A stretch of 64,000 nucleotides of DNA, from contig OX104114.1 in NCBI GenBank assembly GCA_944474755.1, positions 82,632,623-82,696,622 on the forward strand. The letters are read 5' to 3'. The notes below the pieces were generated by a model that worked only from the letters and a program-made list of their open reading frames with translations, did no database searches and was not told the origin of the DNA. The translations under genes and the position numbers were made by a program. This DNA is from Limnoperna fortunei. Its lineage: Eukaryota > Mollusca > Bivalvia > Mytilida > Modiolidae. This document shows, piece by piece, positions 28,757 to 41,520 of this stretch (within the stretch, counting starts at the first letter, position 1; the number at the start of each line of letters is the position of its first letter).

Positions 28757-29413
28757 ATAGGATGACATAGTTACTTGTCATACAGTCACAGTAAGTAAAT
28801 TTTATACAAACGTCTAAGTATTGTGACATCCATATAAAATATCTATCCAGCGATATTTCTGAAACATCAGAAATACAGAATTAATATCAAATATTTATAT
28901 ATACGTCTACAAATCAAGCCTAACACTGTTAGAGTTAGATTTTAATTCTGTCAAATTTTGTGCCTACCCTCAACGGAATTCGAACTCACACCGTTGTGAC
29001 ACCGTGGCGCCCATTCGCCTGCATTAAGCGAGTTAGACCCTTCGGCCAAATCGGCTATATAAAAATAACGTAGGTGAATCGTAAACATAGACATAGTATA
29101 TAAATAAATCGCCGTCATAATGCACTGGTCGAATTTCTTTTCATTGTTCTGACTGGTTTGTAAGCGACCTTACATTTAGCCTTGCTCTAGTTATATAAGT
29201 CGTCAGAACAACTTCTGGCAATATTCAACCTCGTTATCCACCTAAATTTGTCTACGTTTTTTCAAATCAGCTCAACTGATTATGACACACAATCATTAAA
29301 CCATTAACTATCTAAAACAGCCAAAGAGTATTGTTTTGGAAACTAATAAGCGGAAATGTCAAGTCATTTACTTGATACTATTGCACGCAAAATACAAATA
29401 ACTCTGACAGAGT

Positions 29414-29577
29414 TTATAGGATTAAACACTGGGTTTTAGGAAATTATCAATGTGTAAACTCCGGCGACTCACTCGCAAACTAAATAAAGTCCGAAGGACT
29501 TTATGTCAAGTTTGTGAGGGAGACGCCGGAGTTTACACATTGATAATTTCCTAAAACACAGTGTTTAATCCTTATAA
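29414..29577. repeat. 164-bp palindrome (D2 copy)
   Basis: Duplicate of 23531-23694. Confidence 0.9.
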
Positions 29578-30406
29578 TTCTGTGAAATAATCGTTGCGAT
29601 TTTTAAAACAGCAAAAACATTTACAGAAACCCATCTAGACCTCAAAACGTACCTAGGCCGGAAAGCGTAGGGATATGCAAAACATAGTACCAAGGGAATC
29701 GCCGTTCTGTCAAATATTGATAGGATAAAAACAAAATGAAACACTAAATTGTATTTATATTATATTTTATTTGAAATCTCGATCGATTTAATTGGAAATC
29801 ATTGGAGCAGAGAAAACATGGTCCCCCTTCTCGTGGATACGCTAGGAGGACGCCATCTTGTTCACATTGGATACTGAAAATAGTCCGCTCAGAGGAAATA
29901 TCGATATATAAATTATTTGAGAAGACACCATTTAAGTGTTTTTATGCAATCAAAGCACTTAATTTAAATAAATTACAGCACGAATAGAATTATTTAGTTG
30001 TAAATAGATTCCATTGCATTTGATCAATGCAATCATATTTCGTTGATGTGAAACAGGGCTTTGTAGGAAAGAAAACTTACTTAGCGGCTGAAAAAAGGAG
30101 ACTTTATTTAAACAGCTTTAATAATTCAACATTGCAAATAACCAGATATATATTATATACTTTAATTGTATAACATCAGTCCTCACGACATTTACACTTA
30201 AATTCAAATGAGTGCAATTTGAATGTAATACATTCTGCTTTCAGTGTGTGATAAATAAGGAAAGGGTAACAAATATATGTTGAATAGGGACTAATCTACT
30301 TCCGAACAATGTTTGTTGCCTATATGTTATGACTTTTTTTAAATAATACCTACTTGTCTTTGACAGTATAAATATAGTCTCTAACAGTTTTCCCGTTTAT
30401 TACGAA

Positions 30407-30497
30407 AATTTCTCTAATCGAGATAGTACCTTTTAAAGTGCGAGGTTTACCAAGAACTTTAAAAGGTGAAAATGTAACTATTGAGATTGGAGAAATT
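30407..30497. repeat. foldback element, short form (D2 copy)
   Basis: Duplicate of 24524-24614. Confidence 0.8.
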
Positions 30498-31750
30498 ATC
30501 GATGTATGTTCTTGCTTAATAATCATTTTTATTCCATTCTAAAAATACAAAAATTAAAAATAGAAAGCTAATGGAACAGTAAATGATACCGATACTTAAT
30601 ATTCTATTACTTCACAACTGTGCATTGTTGACAAAAGAAACATTTGAAATTGGACATTTGAATTGAAGTCGAAAACTGCAAATTAGATTTTGCTACAAAT
30701 GGAACTTGGTCTTAATTTTATAGTACTTAAAAGCTGTGCAAAGGTTAAACACAATTTGTCAACACTTTTTCAAGTTACCATCGGGAAAATATCGATGCAG
30801 GGTAAACGGAGTACGGACAGACGACGGCACTCATATCAATAGGACGCTATTACATTAGTGGTGTGGTATAAAATTAGACGGACAGACGCCAAGATTAATA
30901 TCGGGTATCGATCAAAAACATGCTTGGAATCTACACAATTTTTATTCTCTAAAGACAAATAAAAAATCAATCAGGAGACTAGTGTTGTCTAATTTACTCG
31001 CCCAGCCGTACGGAAAAGTTGAGACGCCTACTTAAGTTACATCAAAAATGATTTTAGGTCATTGACATGTGGACAGAAAGCACGTAAATGTGGAGTCAAC
31101 ACGACACTTATTAATAATTAAAGTTAAATAGTACGATACTTATTAAGATTAATACCAAATAACTTTCATTAACACAACATTCAGCTCGATATTTAAAACG
31201 CAAAAACAAAATAATCATCTGTGTTGAACAAGTTAAAGAAATACCATTTTGATATCCTAACAATCCAGAAATTATTACAACCTAGCTCTTAATAAGCTCA
31301 CTTTCACATTTTCGTTGAGCCGTTTTCAATACAAATTCAGCTTTTCCTTAGTTAAAGGTTTGTCGACAACTTTAGATCTGTGTAACGTCAACATCTTGTC
31401 AATACGTTCGACACCAAAAATAAGTTATCTCTCTTTAAGCAAATTGGGTGTTGTATTTTTAAATCTCTCTACGGACGATTAAAGATACAGAGTAGTGTCT
31501 TTTATTCCTTTTTAAGTAGGTGTTCAAGAAAACAATGGTTCAAAAACGTACAAGACAGGTAGCAGTGAGGCACATTGATCTTCATATCGGTCAATATATG
31601 GTTAACGTCTACAAGGTTGACCCCACATCTTGCAGAATTTTGTATCTGATGAGGGAAACTGTAAACTACTTAAAAAACTACCCATTCGATGTAGTCTGTC
31701 AGATATATTTACAAAAACAGGTCGCAGCGGGTGGGGCACAATGATTCTCA

Positions 31751-33346
31751 TATTGGTAAACATATGGGTAACGGGTTGACCGCACATCTTGCAGAATTTC
31801 GGATCTGAAAAAAATAAACTGTAAATTACTTTAACAAATCCCCATTCGATGTAGTCTGTCAGATTTACTTTCATTTGAGTTCGTTTGCACACCGATTCGT
31901 TCCGAATTATATAAACTGTCTATACACATATAGAATTTAAAAAGAAACATATATATATAAAGACTACACTCAAAGATATCAACAAATAATAGCTAAGTTA
32001 CTAAAATACTAAATTACTTACATTACAAGAATATTCAGCAGGATATTTAAAACAATAAAAGATTTCAACTGCAATAGTTCCGTCGTCCCAAATCCTTTAA
32101 TTTTATCCCTTACATATGACTTGAGGAAACACGACGAGTGTTATTAATGATGTGCAGTTTTTTTTAAATATTTAGTTGAGTTTGTCATTCGGATTGTTAC
32201 TCTTGTCTAAATCACAGTATATGCTATAAAAACACTAGTATGCACAGGCGAATTATTCTTGATCTTGGACAAACAGAAACAATATAAATTCTACATTCAA
32301 AACGAGGGTCGCATGAACTAAAACTGTAATTATATTTTAAAAAATATATAATGCTTAAATTTGACCATCGAAAATTTTGACTATAGTCTTATTTAAAAAC
32401 AACAGGAGAAAATATGTGTTCATTTGATTGAAAAAATGTTCGTTAATAAAAAAAACTCGTTGTTAGACCACTTGAAACCATGTATTACACAAAATTCATC
32501 GCTATCAAGAACGGTTTTAATAAAACGTTTAGAATGTGTCTTTTTGTTTTTTATTTATTAAAGGCAATGTTGACAGTCTTTGAATATCGCACAAACCATT
32601 TTATCATATAGTTAGGGTGATAAAAAAGCGTTTACATTTCACTTAATCCACTATTGATCACACATTCGTCATGCCATTTTTGTTACATTTTTCTGAAGAA
32701 ATAGAAACAGTTAGAACATAACAAGACAAACGATCAACAAAAACTCGAAATACATATCACTTGTATACAAGCAAACTACTTACTGTATTTTAGCACTTAA
32801 TCTTTCCTTGTTGACCTGTTTTATCGTGATTGATCACTTCTTGCTTTGTATTTAATCTTCCAAAACTTGCAATTGTGATTTACTGTCATTTTCCGATTTG
32901 GTAAAAAATCTAAATCTAAAGGATTTGCATTTCTTGACATCTTATTGAACAGATCTTATATGAACTTAACAAAAGCGTATATAAAATAGTATTTTTTTAT
33001 TTTAATATTCTTTTGATATTTTCATTTGCATACATGTGTTATTTTGATGTCGTTTTTCACTCTTATATGTCTATATTTCGTATCTAATATGCAGAACGGA
33101 TACAAATACTTCAAACATATATAAACTTATACGGTAATTCAAAATCAATCGCTACTTTAAATCTTTCAATATTATTATGCAAATATATATTACTGTTTTT
33201 CCTGGTTCATGTTCTCGCTAGAATAGTTAACTTAAATGAATTTAACGACAAATAAAATTATTGCAAAAAGATCTTATTAATATACACATTGGGCTTTGAA
33301 GTGCTAACGTTGAGATAGTAGTTCATTAGGATAAAATAATAATAAA
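31751..33346. other. AT-rich interval of copy X, no gene seen
   Basis: It is alignable with 44128-45570. About 160-bp tandem subunits bridge its start (CACATCTTGCAGAATTT at 31624 and 31783). The short frames across them are repeat-derived. Confidence 0.6.
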
Positions 33347-34259
33347 CTACACAAAGTCGATCTAGCGATCTCTGATACCCCCGCTTTTGTAACAATTTAT
33401 AACGTTTTTCGTGGACTGCGACATTGAAATTTGACGGATTTCCCCCAAAATCGATAGGCTTCTTACCAACCTGATATATAACAATATCCCAAAGTTTCAT
33501 TCAAACCATATGCAAACTTTTTTAGTTGTCGTCCGGAAACAACTTTTTTGTACACATTTCTAAAATTTTTCGTGGACTGCGACATTGAAATTTGACGGAT
33601 TTCCCCCAAAATCAATAGGCTTTTTACCAATCTGATATATAACAATATCCCAAAGTTTCATTCGAATTGGATGCAAGCTTTTTGAGTTATTGTCCGGAGA
33701 CAACTTTTTTGTTAAAATTTCTTACGTTTTTCGTGGACTGTGACCTTGAAATTTAACAGATTTTCCCCAAAATTGATAGGCTTTTTACCAACCTGATATA
33801 TGACAATATCCCAAAGTTTCATTCCAATCGGATGCAAACTTTTTGAGTAATTGTTCGTAAACAACTTTTTTGTTAAAATTTCTAACGTTTTTCGTGGACT
33901 GTGACCTTGAAATTTGACGGATTTCCCCCAAAATCAATAAGTTTCTTACCAACCTGATATATGACAATATCCCAATGTTTCATTTAAATCGGGATGTAAA
34001 CTTTTTGAGGTATTGTCCGGAAACAACTTTTTTGTTAAAATTTCTAACGCTTTTCATGGACTGTGACCTTGAAATTTGACGGATTCCCCCCAAAATCAAT
34101 AGGCTTCTTACCAACCTGATATATAACAATATCACAAAGTTTCATTCAAATCGGATGTAAACTTTTTGGACTATCATCCGGACACCAAATGTAGAAGGAC
34201 GAACGGACGGACGGACATGAGGACCACTATATACCCCCGACTATGTCGAGCAGGGCTAT
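33347..34259. mobile_element. 913-bp element with five 161-bp tandem repeats
   Basis: CTGATATAT recurs at 33471, 33632, 33793, 33954 and 34115, exactly 161 bp apart. The element ends with GGACGGACGGACATGAGG, TATACCCCCGACTATGTCGAGCAGGG and CTATAATAATG. Copy Y has the empty site (about 45570, AATAATAAATAATG), so the limits are set by comparison, with a 2-bp ambiguity. The insertion joins an A/T boundary without an obvious target duplication, and a short hairpin (CGACTATGTCG) lies near the 3' end. This would suit a non-autonomous Helitron/pearl-type element; the class is an inference. Confidence 0.75.
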
Positions 34260-34262
34260 AAT

Positions 34263-34345
34263 AATGTATTAACGCCATTTTTACCACATTTGCAGATATA
34301 TCACTGTGTCAAGTTTTTTTTATTGGGTGAGGAAGGCTCTCGTCT
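34263..34345 (-). repeat. decayed SINE tail
   Basis: TGTATTAACGCCATTTTTACC through TTTTTTATTGGGTGAGGAAG resembles the tail half of the SINE at 22608. The Y equivalent is 45575-45655. Confidence 0.55.
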
Positions 34346-34349
34346 TTAA

Positions 34350-34590
34350 GATTAATTTATTGGATGTTTGCTTGACGTACAGCGAGAAATATTTTAGACA
34401 TATTCAGGACGAGAACAATATAACAAAACAATTAATTCAAAAAAAGATTTTTACTGCTACTGAAAAAGTAAGGGGTATGGGTAGAGTCCGACAAATTTGC
34501 CTCTCGACATCTTAAGAAGTCGTTATCGTGCACGGAGCGTTGGACTCTCCAAACACGTTGGGCACTGTGGTCGCGATCAAGCTTTCTGTT
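34350..34590 (-). repeat. repeat R, truncated by a deletion
   Basis: It follows the R sequence (ACGTACAGCGAGAAATATT...CGTGCACGGAGCG) up to GTGGTCGCGATCAAGC and then jumps to sequence that in Y lies about 950 bp further on. Confidence 0.65.
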
Positions 34591-34604
34591 CTTGTTGGTA
34601 TACT

Positions 34605-34885
34605 GTCCACCATACCATACCATACCATACCATACCATACCATGCCATGCCATGCCATACCATACCATACCATGCCATACCATACCTTACTATACTATAC
34701 TATACTTATACCATACCATACCATGCCATACCATACCTTACTATACTATACTATACTTATACCATACCATACCATGCCATACCTTACTATACTATACTAT
34801 ACTATACTATACTATACTATACTATACTTATACCATACCATACCATCCCATACCGTACCATACCATGCCATACTATACTATCATT
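34605..34885. repeat. CCATA/CTATA pentanucleotide microsatellite
   Basis: About 280 bp of CCATA, CCATG and CTATA pentamers arranged in higher-order blocks (CCATA run, CTATA run, CTTATA, repeated). Copy Y has a shorter version at 46873-46960. The His/Tyr/Pro/Ile-rich open frames through it are artefacts of the repeat. Confidence 0.95.
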
Positions 34886-37800
34886 TAATTATAAATTTCA
34901 AATTATTTTGTATAAAGTTCGGAAGGAGTTATAAACTAATCTACGACACGGCGGCTTCGAGTTGTAACAAATTTTTAAAAAGTAATTATTTAGCATGTTA
35001 CTACTATTTACTATACAACAGTTACCATTTATCAGAAAGTCTTATGGAAATGTTTCGTACAAGTAAAGGAGGATAATCTGCGCCTTCAATACAGTACGGG
35101 GAGCATCTGCTATGGACACAAAGATAAAACATGACTGTTTAGAACAGTTAATATTCGAGTCATAAATGTATAAAACAATTGTGGATGTTAATAGCTCTTG
35201 TGGAGTTTTCTGGCGATAGATATACAACGCGTGCATAGAACAATTTGGATTGGCATATTTTATCTGAAATATATATCAAGATCCTATCCAAGTATTACTC
35301 AATTATGTGAACATCAAAACGAGCATATATTAAATCAAGCACAAAACCCATTCCCTATTGATGTTTGCGTTAAGTATCTTTTGTGTCCGGTGGTATGTTA
35401 AATAAAAAAACTTTTCCCAGAATCTTTTAGATTTCATTTATAGTCAATTACTGTGCGGTTGTCTTCTTAACATTGGATTTTAATACATTGTAACTAGTTT
35501 CTTTTCTGCTGATGGTTCCCATTCATTTCATTGAGGATGAACAAATGTCTTAATTTTTAAACGTCTTTAAGGGTTCCGCTTACTGATGTCACCAAATGCA
35601 ACCCATCCTTTTCTCCTTTAGATTAAAAGCGACCACTTTGATATTGAGATTATTAACCGTGCGGTTTACTTCCGCCGCCTTCGGAGATTTATTCTTTGCT
35701 TACAGCGCTTTTATCTTCTGAAATTTACCCTTTACAGTTTCCAAATCTTTGTTTACATTCATTGGTATAATTTAAGGTATAAATGTTCTATAAAGGCACG
35801 CATCCGTTTTTTCTGTGAAAGTTTTTCTTAAAACCATTCTTATTGATTGTTAAATGTAAGTAAGGAATACATGTTTTTATCAGTAAACACTTGGGATCAA
35901 TACTGTATCTGGACAAAATAATAATGTAACTTTGGGTATAAAATCGTGTTGCATTATTAGTCGTTGGTTTTGGCGGGTTTTAGCTGTTAGTGGTAACACA
36001 AGTTTAAGATTAAACTTGGAGTACACATAAAAAGCAGACACAGCCTAAACTAAACTATAAATGATTGGTCCTTATCACTTGAAACGAAAACCGCATGTCC
36101 ATTCTGGTCAATACAATGCAATTACTTTGGGCAACATAAATTGATTAATGACAACAAGTCTACATAGACTGTTGCTTTTAGCAACATTAACGTCGTAGTA
36201 ATTCAGAGTATTTGTACCAGCTGATGGATCATTTTCTCTTCGCCATACAGATGATTTCATTGTATATATTATACAACATTATTCAGTTTGTATAAAATAT
36301 ATTCAGTTGAAGAACGTATCGGTAATTTATAAATAATACATTTTTGCCGATTTCAGTATGTCAAACTAATGGTCAGTATTTACGACCTACATTACTTACC
36401 AATTGCTTCATTATTTCACTGTTTAACTGACTGTCTTTTAAAAGTTATAGTATAAACCTTTCATATATAAAAAAGACAAAAGTTGGAAAACAATTCTTCA
36501 TTAAAGGCGTAAAACTTATACGAAAGAGTGTAGTTTCGTGTCTAATTACGTAAAGTTAACAAATAAGGAAAAGAAAATCAATGTTATTGACAGCTGTAAA
36601 CAAAACTGCTATGTCCGCTTAAAAAATGCATAAGGAAAAGAAAATCAATGTTATTGACAGCTGTAAAGAAAACTGCTATGTCCGCTTAAAAAATGCATAG
36701 TTGAAATAAAGATCCGGCATAAAAAGGGGACTCTTATGTAATTTACAGCGGATATAGAAGAGTAAAAATTATACATGTACAAGAAAGACGGCCCTATTTT
36801 AACACATTGGACTTAGTAATCTACGTTAATTCAATTTCCTTAAATGATGTTTAATTCAAGTATAATGCAAGCTACAAGTAAGTGAAAATAAATAAATTAT
36901 TCTGGTTGATATGGGTTCGATATTATATACCACTGATACGCCAACACATTTCCGTCAATATGAGTTAAAATTCTATCACAAGATATGTAATTTTATTAAC
37001 AAGACTCAAAGTTTAGAATCCTACAGATCCATAACACTGTTCGTCTTTACCATTCTGATCTCAATTTGAAATAACGTTATGGACATATCTTTAAAAAATT
37101 TCAATTGCAGATCTTATAGTTGTATTCATATTTTGCTAAACCTGAAACTGATCTTGATTAAGTCTTTTTTGTAGTACCCTGTCAATTTGATCACTTGTTG
37201 TTTAAGGGAGCATTAAGTTGGAAATAATGATAAAATGCTTCTTTTTCGTATTTTAACCGAATATGCAAAATATCCTTCGTATTGTGCAATGTACAGTTAA
37301 TGGTACCGTGATTAAAATATGATCATTATATTCAAAAACAAAACTATTTGAAGAGTAGATTTTGTGCTGAAAAACTCTTATAACATACGAAAACACCAAA
37401 AGCAGAACAGTGTCACAAAATTGTTTGCTTTGAATGTATTAGGCTAATCGACATCTCACGCTTACAACAGGACCTCAATAAAACTCCGAACTACAGCAGA
37501 TTTTCTATATGGTATAACAAAAAAGTGTTATAAACTTTTAAATTCCAGTACATTAATTTCTATAAATGATAAAAATAACTTTATCCCGTTTTCGCCCAGT
37601 ATGCTGTATGATACATGTTTTAAATATGTTTTTATTACTGTCTTTGAGTCATTAAATTTATCATGAAGTTCGTTTTAATTATGTTTACATGAGAAGAGAA
37701 AGTGTTAAATATCCAAGCTTATAATAAACGAAAGTACTTTACTATTTTACGGTAACATTAAAGTTGTAATTACTTTGACAGAGATTTAAATAACAGTAAC

Positions 37801-38299
37801 ATAACGACCATTATTTTCTAGGCTTGTTTATGTTGTTTAGACAAAGATTGGCGATAAGACACGTGAGACGGTTCTTAGGCTTGCCATTTAATTATCCTTG
37901 AAATAAAGCTGACATATCATATAAGATATATTTGCGTCCCCAAGACATAAAAGTCAGTGAACGTGAGAACAAATAATGTAAATGCGGTTATGATACATGT
38001 CAGTAGGTATGAAACGCATATATCAAATAGACAGTATTGAGAAGTATGAAACACAGATAGAACATAGACAGTATTTTAATGTTATAAACATATAATGATA
38101 AAGAATAAAGCGCAATAATATGATTAATGGATTGCTGTTTAACTTCCAGCAAGCCATATATTTAGCTATATTCAGGAGTGAAAATAATAATCAGTATTGA
38201 TAATAAAATATAAGAATTCCTTCTCCTAAAGCAAGAATGTGATCTCAAATAATAATATGAGAATATATACAGATACAAAAGGCACCTAAAATGTTAAAT
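34886..38299. other. non-coding interval of copy X
   Basis: It is alignable with 46961-50450 in Y. No gene is supported. The small frame at 35198-35401 is retained in Y but differs mainly by amino-acid-changing substitutions. It contains a 67-bp tandem duplication (36565-36698, single in Y) and an R tail fragment (38137-38200). Confidence 0.6.
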
Positions 38300-38316
38300 A
38301 ATATATAACATCACAA

Positions 38317-39480
38317 TTACCAGCTAAAATGAATTGTAAAAAAAAATGAATCAATTGAATAAAAACGTTCCCGAACGTGGGCCACGGCAAAACAGTCCAT
38401 CCAGACATGCTTGACAGAACATGTATATGGACAGTTGCTTGGCACACACTCGAACCATGGATCGTTATTCAAAATATAATTATGTGTCGTCCTGGTGTAA
38501 CCTAGACGACACCTTCTTAAAACAAATTGGTCTCGACGATCTCGACATATATTAAAATTAGAAATACGCAGTATTAATTGAGTCTTATGAAGTTTATTTT
38601 TACATTTGACATCCCAACCACTTTGCAATAACTTATATTAAATATATTTAAAAATAAACGGTTTAAAATCATTTTACAGTTAATAATAACGTTTTAAAAA
38701 CATAATTGGCTTCTTTGTCCACGACTGTTTTTCTATGGATTCCCAGTCATGACTGGAAATACAAAAAAATACAACCTCTTTTGTTAGCGATTTATAAATT
38801 TAAAATTATTTTTATAATCTAGAATTTTCTTTACCTAGAATTTACGATAACGAATCGGTACATGTAATAAATTTACTCTCAACTGAGAAGCAATTATGTT
38901 AAGTGCAAGAAGAACAGCTTGTGATTCTGAACTAAATACAGAGGAAGCGTAAGGAAGGCTATGAGTTTCAACACGGTCTTCAAAAAAAGCGATTGAAGCA
39001 ACTTTATCGCCGTCTTTTGACCCATGTATATACTGTTTTATGGACAGGATATTACGATTTATTTCTGCGGAGTGTTACTGAATAATTAAAAGGTTTGTTT
39101 CGGATTTTGTATGCATTTTCAAATCGTAAATAAATACGGGTTTTAGGTTCAACAAAGGATGATTTCAACAGGAGCTATTTCATCTGAATTTATACCAGAA
39201 TATTCCAAATAAGATTTTATTCTTACGTCAAAAAACTGAATTTTGTCTGGATGTTTTTCAAAAATGTTTTCGTTAAGAGGTTGAAAGCGGTCGGGAAAAG
39301 GATTGACAGGATAAGTCTTAAATTTTGTTGTGTATTGCAAACCGAACTTAATTCTCCTTTGATACAAAGAAGACTCGTTTGCTTCAATACAAAAATGCAC
39401 TCCAACAGTAGTATTGAAAGTGAAGAATTTAAAACCATTCTCAATAGCCTATTTCTCAATTCTTTCAAAACGTACTGCAT
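38317..39480 (-). pseudogene. jockey-like LINE 3' fragment (RT end and RNase H), copy X
   Basis: Minus-strand pieces run from the RT C-terminal region (ECIF, then EANESSLYQRRIKFGLQYTTK at 39300-39380), through an RNase H region near 39000 (KDGDKVASIAFFEDRVETH), to a C-terminal RRCRLGYTRTTHNYILNNDP...CVPSNCPYTCSVKHVWMDC (38320-38628). These are hallmarks of jockey-type non-LTR elements. It has frame breaks and a deletion of about 340 bp relative to Y. Confidence 0.8.
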
Positions 39481-40763
39481 GTCTCGAGATGAAAAAATAA
39501 TGAAAACCCTTAGACCATAAAACTTACGCCCTCCCTAAAATGTACTTAAATTGTTTTATCATTGCCATTTACCACACATCAATTTTTCTGTATAAATTAT
39601 GGTATCGGAGTAATTTTAAAAGTCTATCAATTATGTCAGACCTATTTCTAAGGCTATAAAATATTCCCATATTGTAAATAGACATCTTATCATATATATT
39701 TAGTATAAAATATGGATATTCTGAATATATGATGCAGACCGAAGATCAGAATTTCAAAACAGTCCGGTGGGCTTATGTACATAACATTTAGTAGCATACG
39801 CCGATCGGCTGATGACGTCATTTATAATAGCGCGGTGGCCTGTTTCCCGTAACTTTACAACAGAAATTAAAAAATAGCTAAGGAAACTGACTAAACAACA
39901 AGAGCCGAAAGTCAAGGGACAATTGCAAATCCGGATATAGAAAATCTACTTAGAATCTCTTATAAATGTGATAGTATTTTAGTGTAAAAGATTATGCAAC
40001 GCTACAAATGATGGTGGTTTTTGTCAAAATTATAGACACAGACTGAATATCAATGGCCTTAGTCATTGAGTGTCAATATAAATCAATAACGTAAACAAGT
40101 AATACAATATTGATCTTGAACCTTCTCACTTTAACTTAACTTAAAACGTCTATATACCGGTATTGCCTTTATAATCCGCTACCCGGGGATGAGTTTTCAC
40201 TTTGCTGAGACCTTTATTCTATTCTTTATTCACCTTAAGCAATTAATGCTTATTAGTACAGTACAAAAATCAAAGCAAAAAAAAAAAACCATGAATCCAT
40301 CAAGTGAGAAGTATGTAGATATATTAACAACGTTAATTTAATAAGTAAATTTGAAGCATGAAACACGTATTTGCAAAGGTCATTGATTTTTGATTTTAGG
40401 ATCTTTTTTAAGAATAGGGGTGTTTCGGTATAATTGTCCGAAAAGTTCCGTATTTTTAGAATTATGTGTCTATACGTATGTCTTTCAGATATGGGTTACA
40501 TATGTCCTTCACATAAGGTAGTTGATTTCGTAAGACGTTGAAATTGGTAACGTTACGTAACGGTACGTTATAATACTTGTTCACAACGTTTTTACAGGGA
40601 CGTAATTAGTCATGACACAAAGCGTCTAAAAGTGGCTTATACTTTCTAATAAATTGTTTCTATTTGTTTTCTTTCTGATGGTCAGTTGTGTTGTCCGAGC
40701 ATTTATATATTGGGAATATATAAAAGTTTGGTTAATTAGCACCAGCACTACATTCATCTATAT
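39481..40763. other. spacer between copies X and Y
   Basis: No gene. 40391-40490 is an extra partial copy of the sequence at about 41089-41180 (TTTTTGATTTTAGGATCT through GTGTCTATACGTATG), so part of the Y start is itself repeated. A TGACGTCA lies at 39813. Confidence 0.6.
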
Positions 40764-41375
40764 TCGCGCTTAAAGGAATTTGTCTGGCTGAAAGACCTTA
40801 TTTGTTGGCGGTGGGCGGTCATTCTTAACCTTACGACATATTATGACATATATTAAATTTTGTGTTGAGCATGTAAATTACTTTTTATCGTGAATTGTAG
40901 TCCGTTTTTAAAAGTCAATGTAGAACCTTTTATTAAATATTTCCATACTCCACAGTTAGGGCGTCCACATTTCTTGATTTTAGGTTGTTCTGTTTCCGAG
41001 TGGAGTGGAGTTTGGCACTGGTAGGGATTCTTTTCACTGACGCAGGCTGTCTTTTACTGATTGGATTTATATTGGTCTAAGAACTTTTGGGATTTTTGAT
41101 TTTAGGATCTCTTTTAAGAATTGGGGTGTTTTGGTATAACTGCCCGAAAAAATCCGTATTTTTAGGATTATGGGTCTACGTATGCTATGACCTTTTTCTG
41201 ATCTCGTCTTCTGACTGTGTAAACAAGTATTAATACGTAAAGTTACCATTATCAACATCTTTACAATATTTACTAGCAAACGTTACAAACGTTAGCCATG
41301 AATATTCTCGTAATAGATGAAACCTCTTGAAAACATGTTGGTGTATTTTCGTATTTTTATGTTAAATAATTAAGC

Positions 41376-41520
41376 CCAACACTGTTAGAATTAGATTTTA
41401 ATACTATCAAATTGTGTGATTACCCTCAGCGATATTCCAACTCACACTGATGTGACACTGTGGCACCCATTCGCCTGCATTATGTCCAGCGGTTTAGACC
41501 CTTGGCCAATCTGCTATAGA
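41376..41520 (-). repeat. tRNA-derived SINE copy (Y equivalent of 22316)
   Basis: AAGCCCAACACTGTTAGAATTAG through GGCCAATCTGCTATAG. A second copy (Y equivalent of 23036) is at 41817-41960. Confidence 0.6.

Larger units (their letters stand above)
25866..31750. repeat. tandem duplication unit D2 (5.88 kb)
   Basis: This is the second copy of the D1 unit in direct orientation, continuing without a break into sequence shared with copy Y (ATTCTCATATTGG). The true single-copy continuation is therefore on the right. Contents mirror D1. Confidence 0.95.
27503..39480. repeat. large duplication copy X
   Basis: It matches 40764-52113 in the same orientation, with clear divergence and several presence/absence differences (SINE, palindrome block, 913-bp array element, 67-bp duplication, deletions). 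It starts near GCTTAAAGGGATTT (the D1 equivalent is 21622) and ends inside a jockey-like LINE. Apart from that LINE no coding sequence is recognised. Confidence 0.9.

Noticed and set aside
33347..34259. Reading the 161-bp repeats as coding (YQVGKKPIDFGG-type frames)
   Set aside because: 161 is not a multiple of three, so the frame changes each unit. The peptides are incidental.
34497..35076. Open frames rich in Ile-Pro-Tyr-His-Thr
   Set aside because: They are translations of the CCATA/CTATA microsatellite in all three frames, not proteins.
35198..35401. 67-codon frame also present at 47274-47477
   Set aside because: It is retained only because the locus is duplicated. Differences between copies are mostly amino-acid-changing and no domain is visible.
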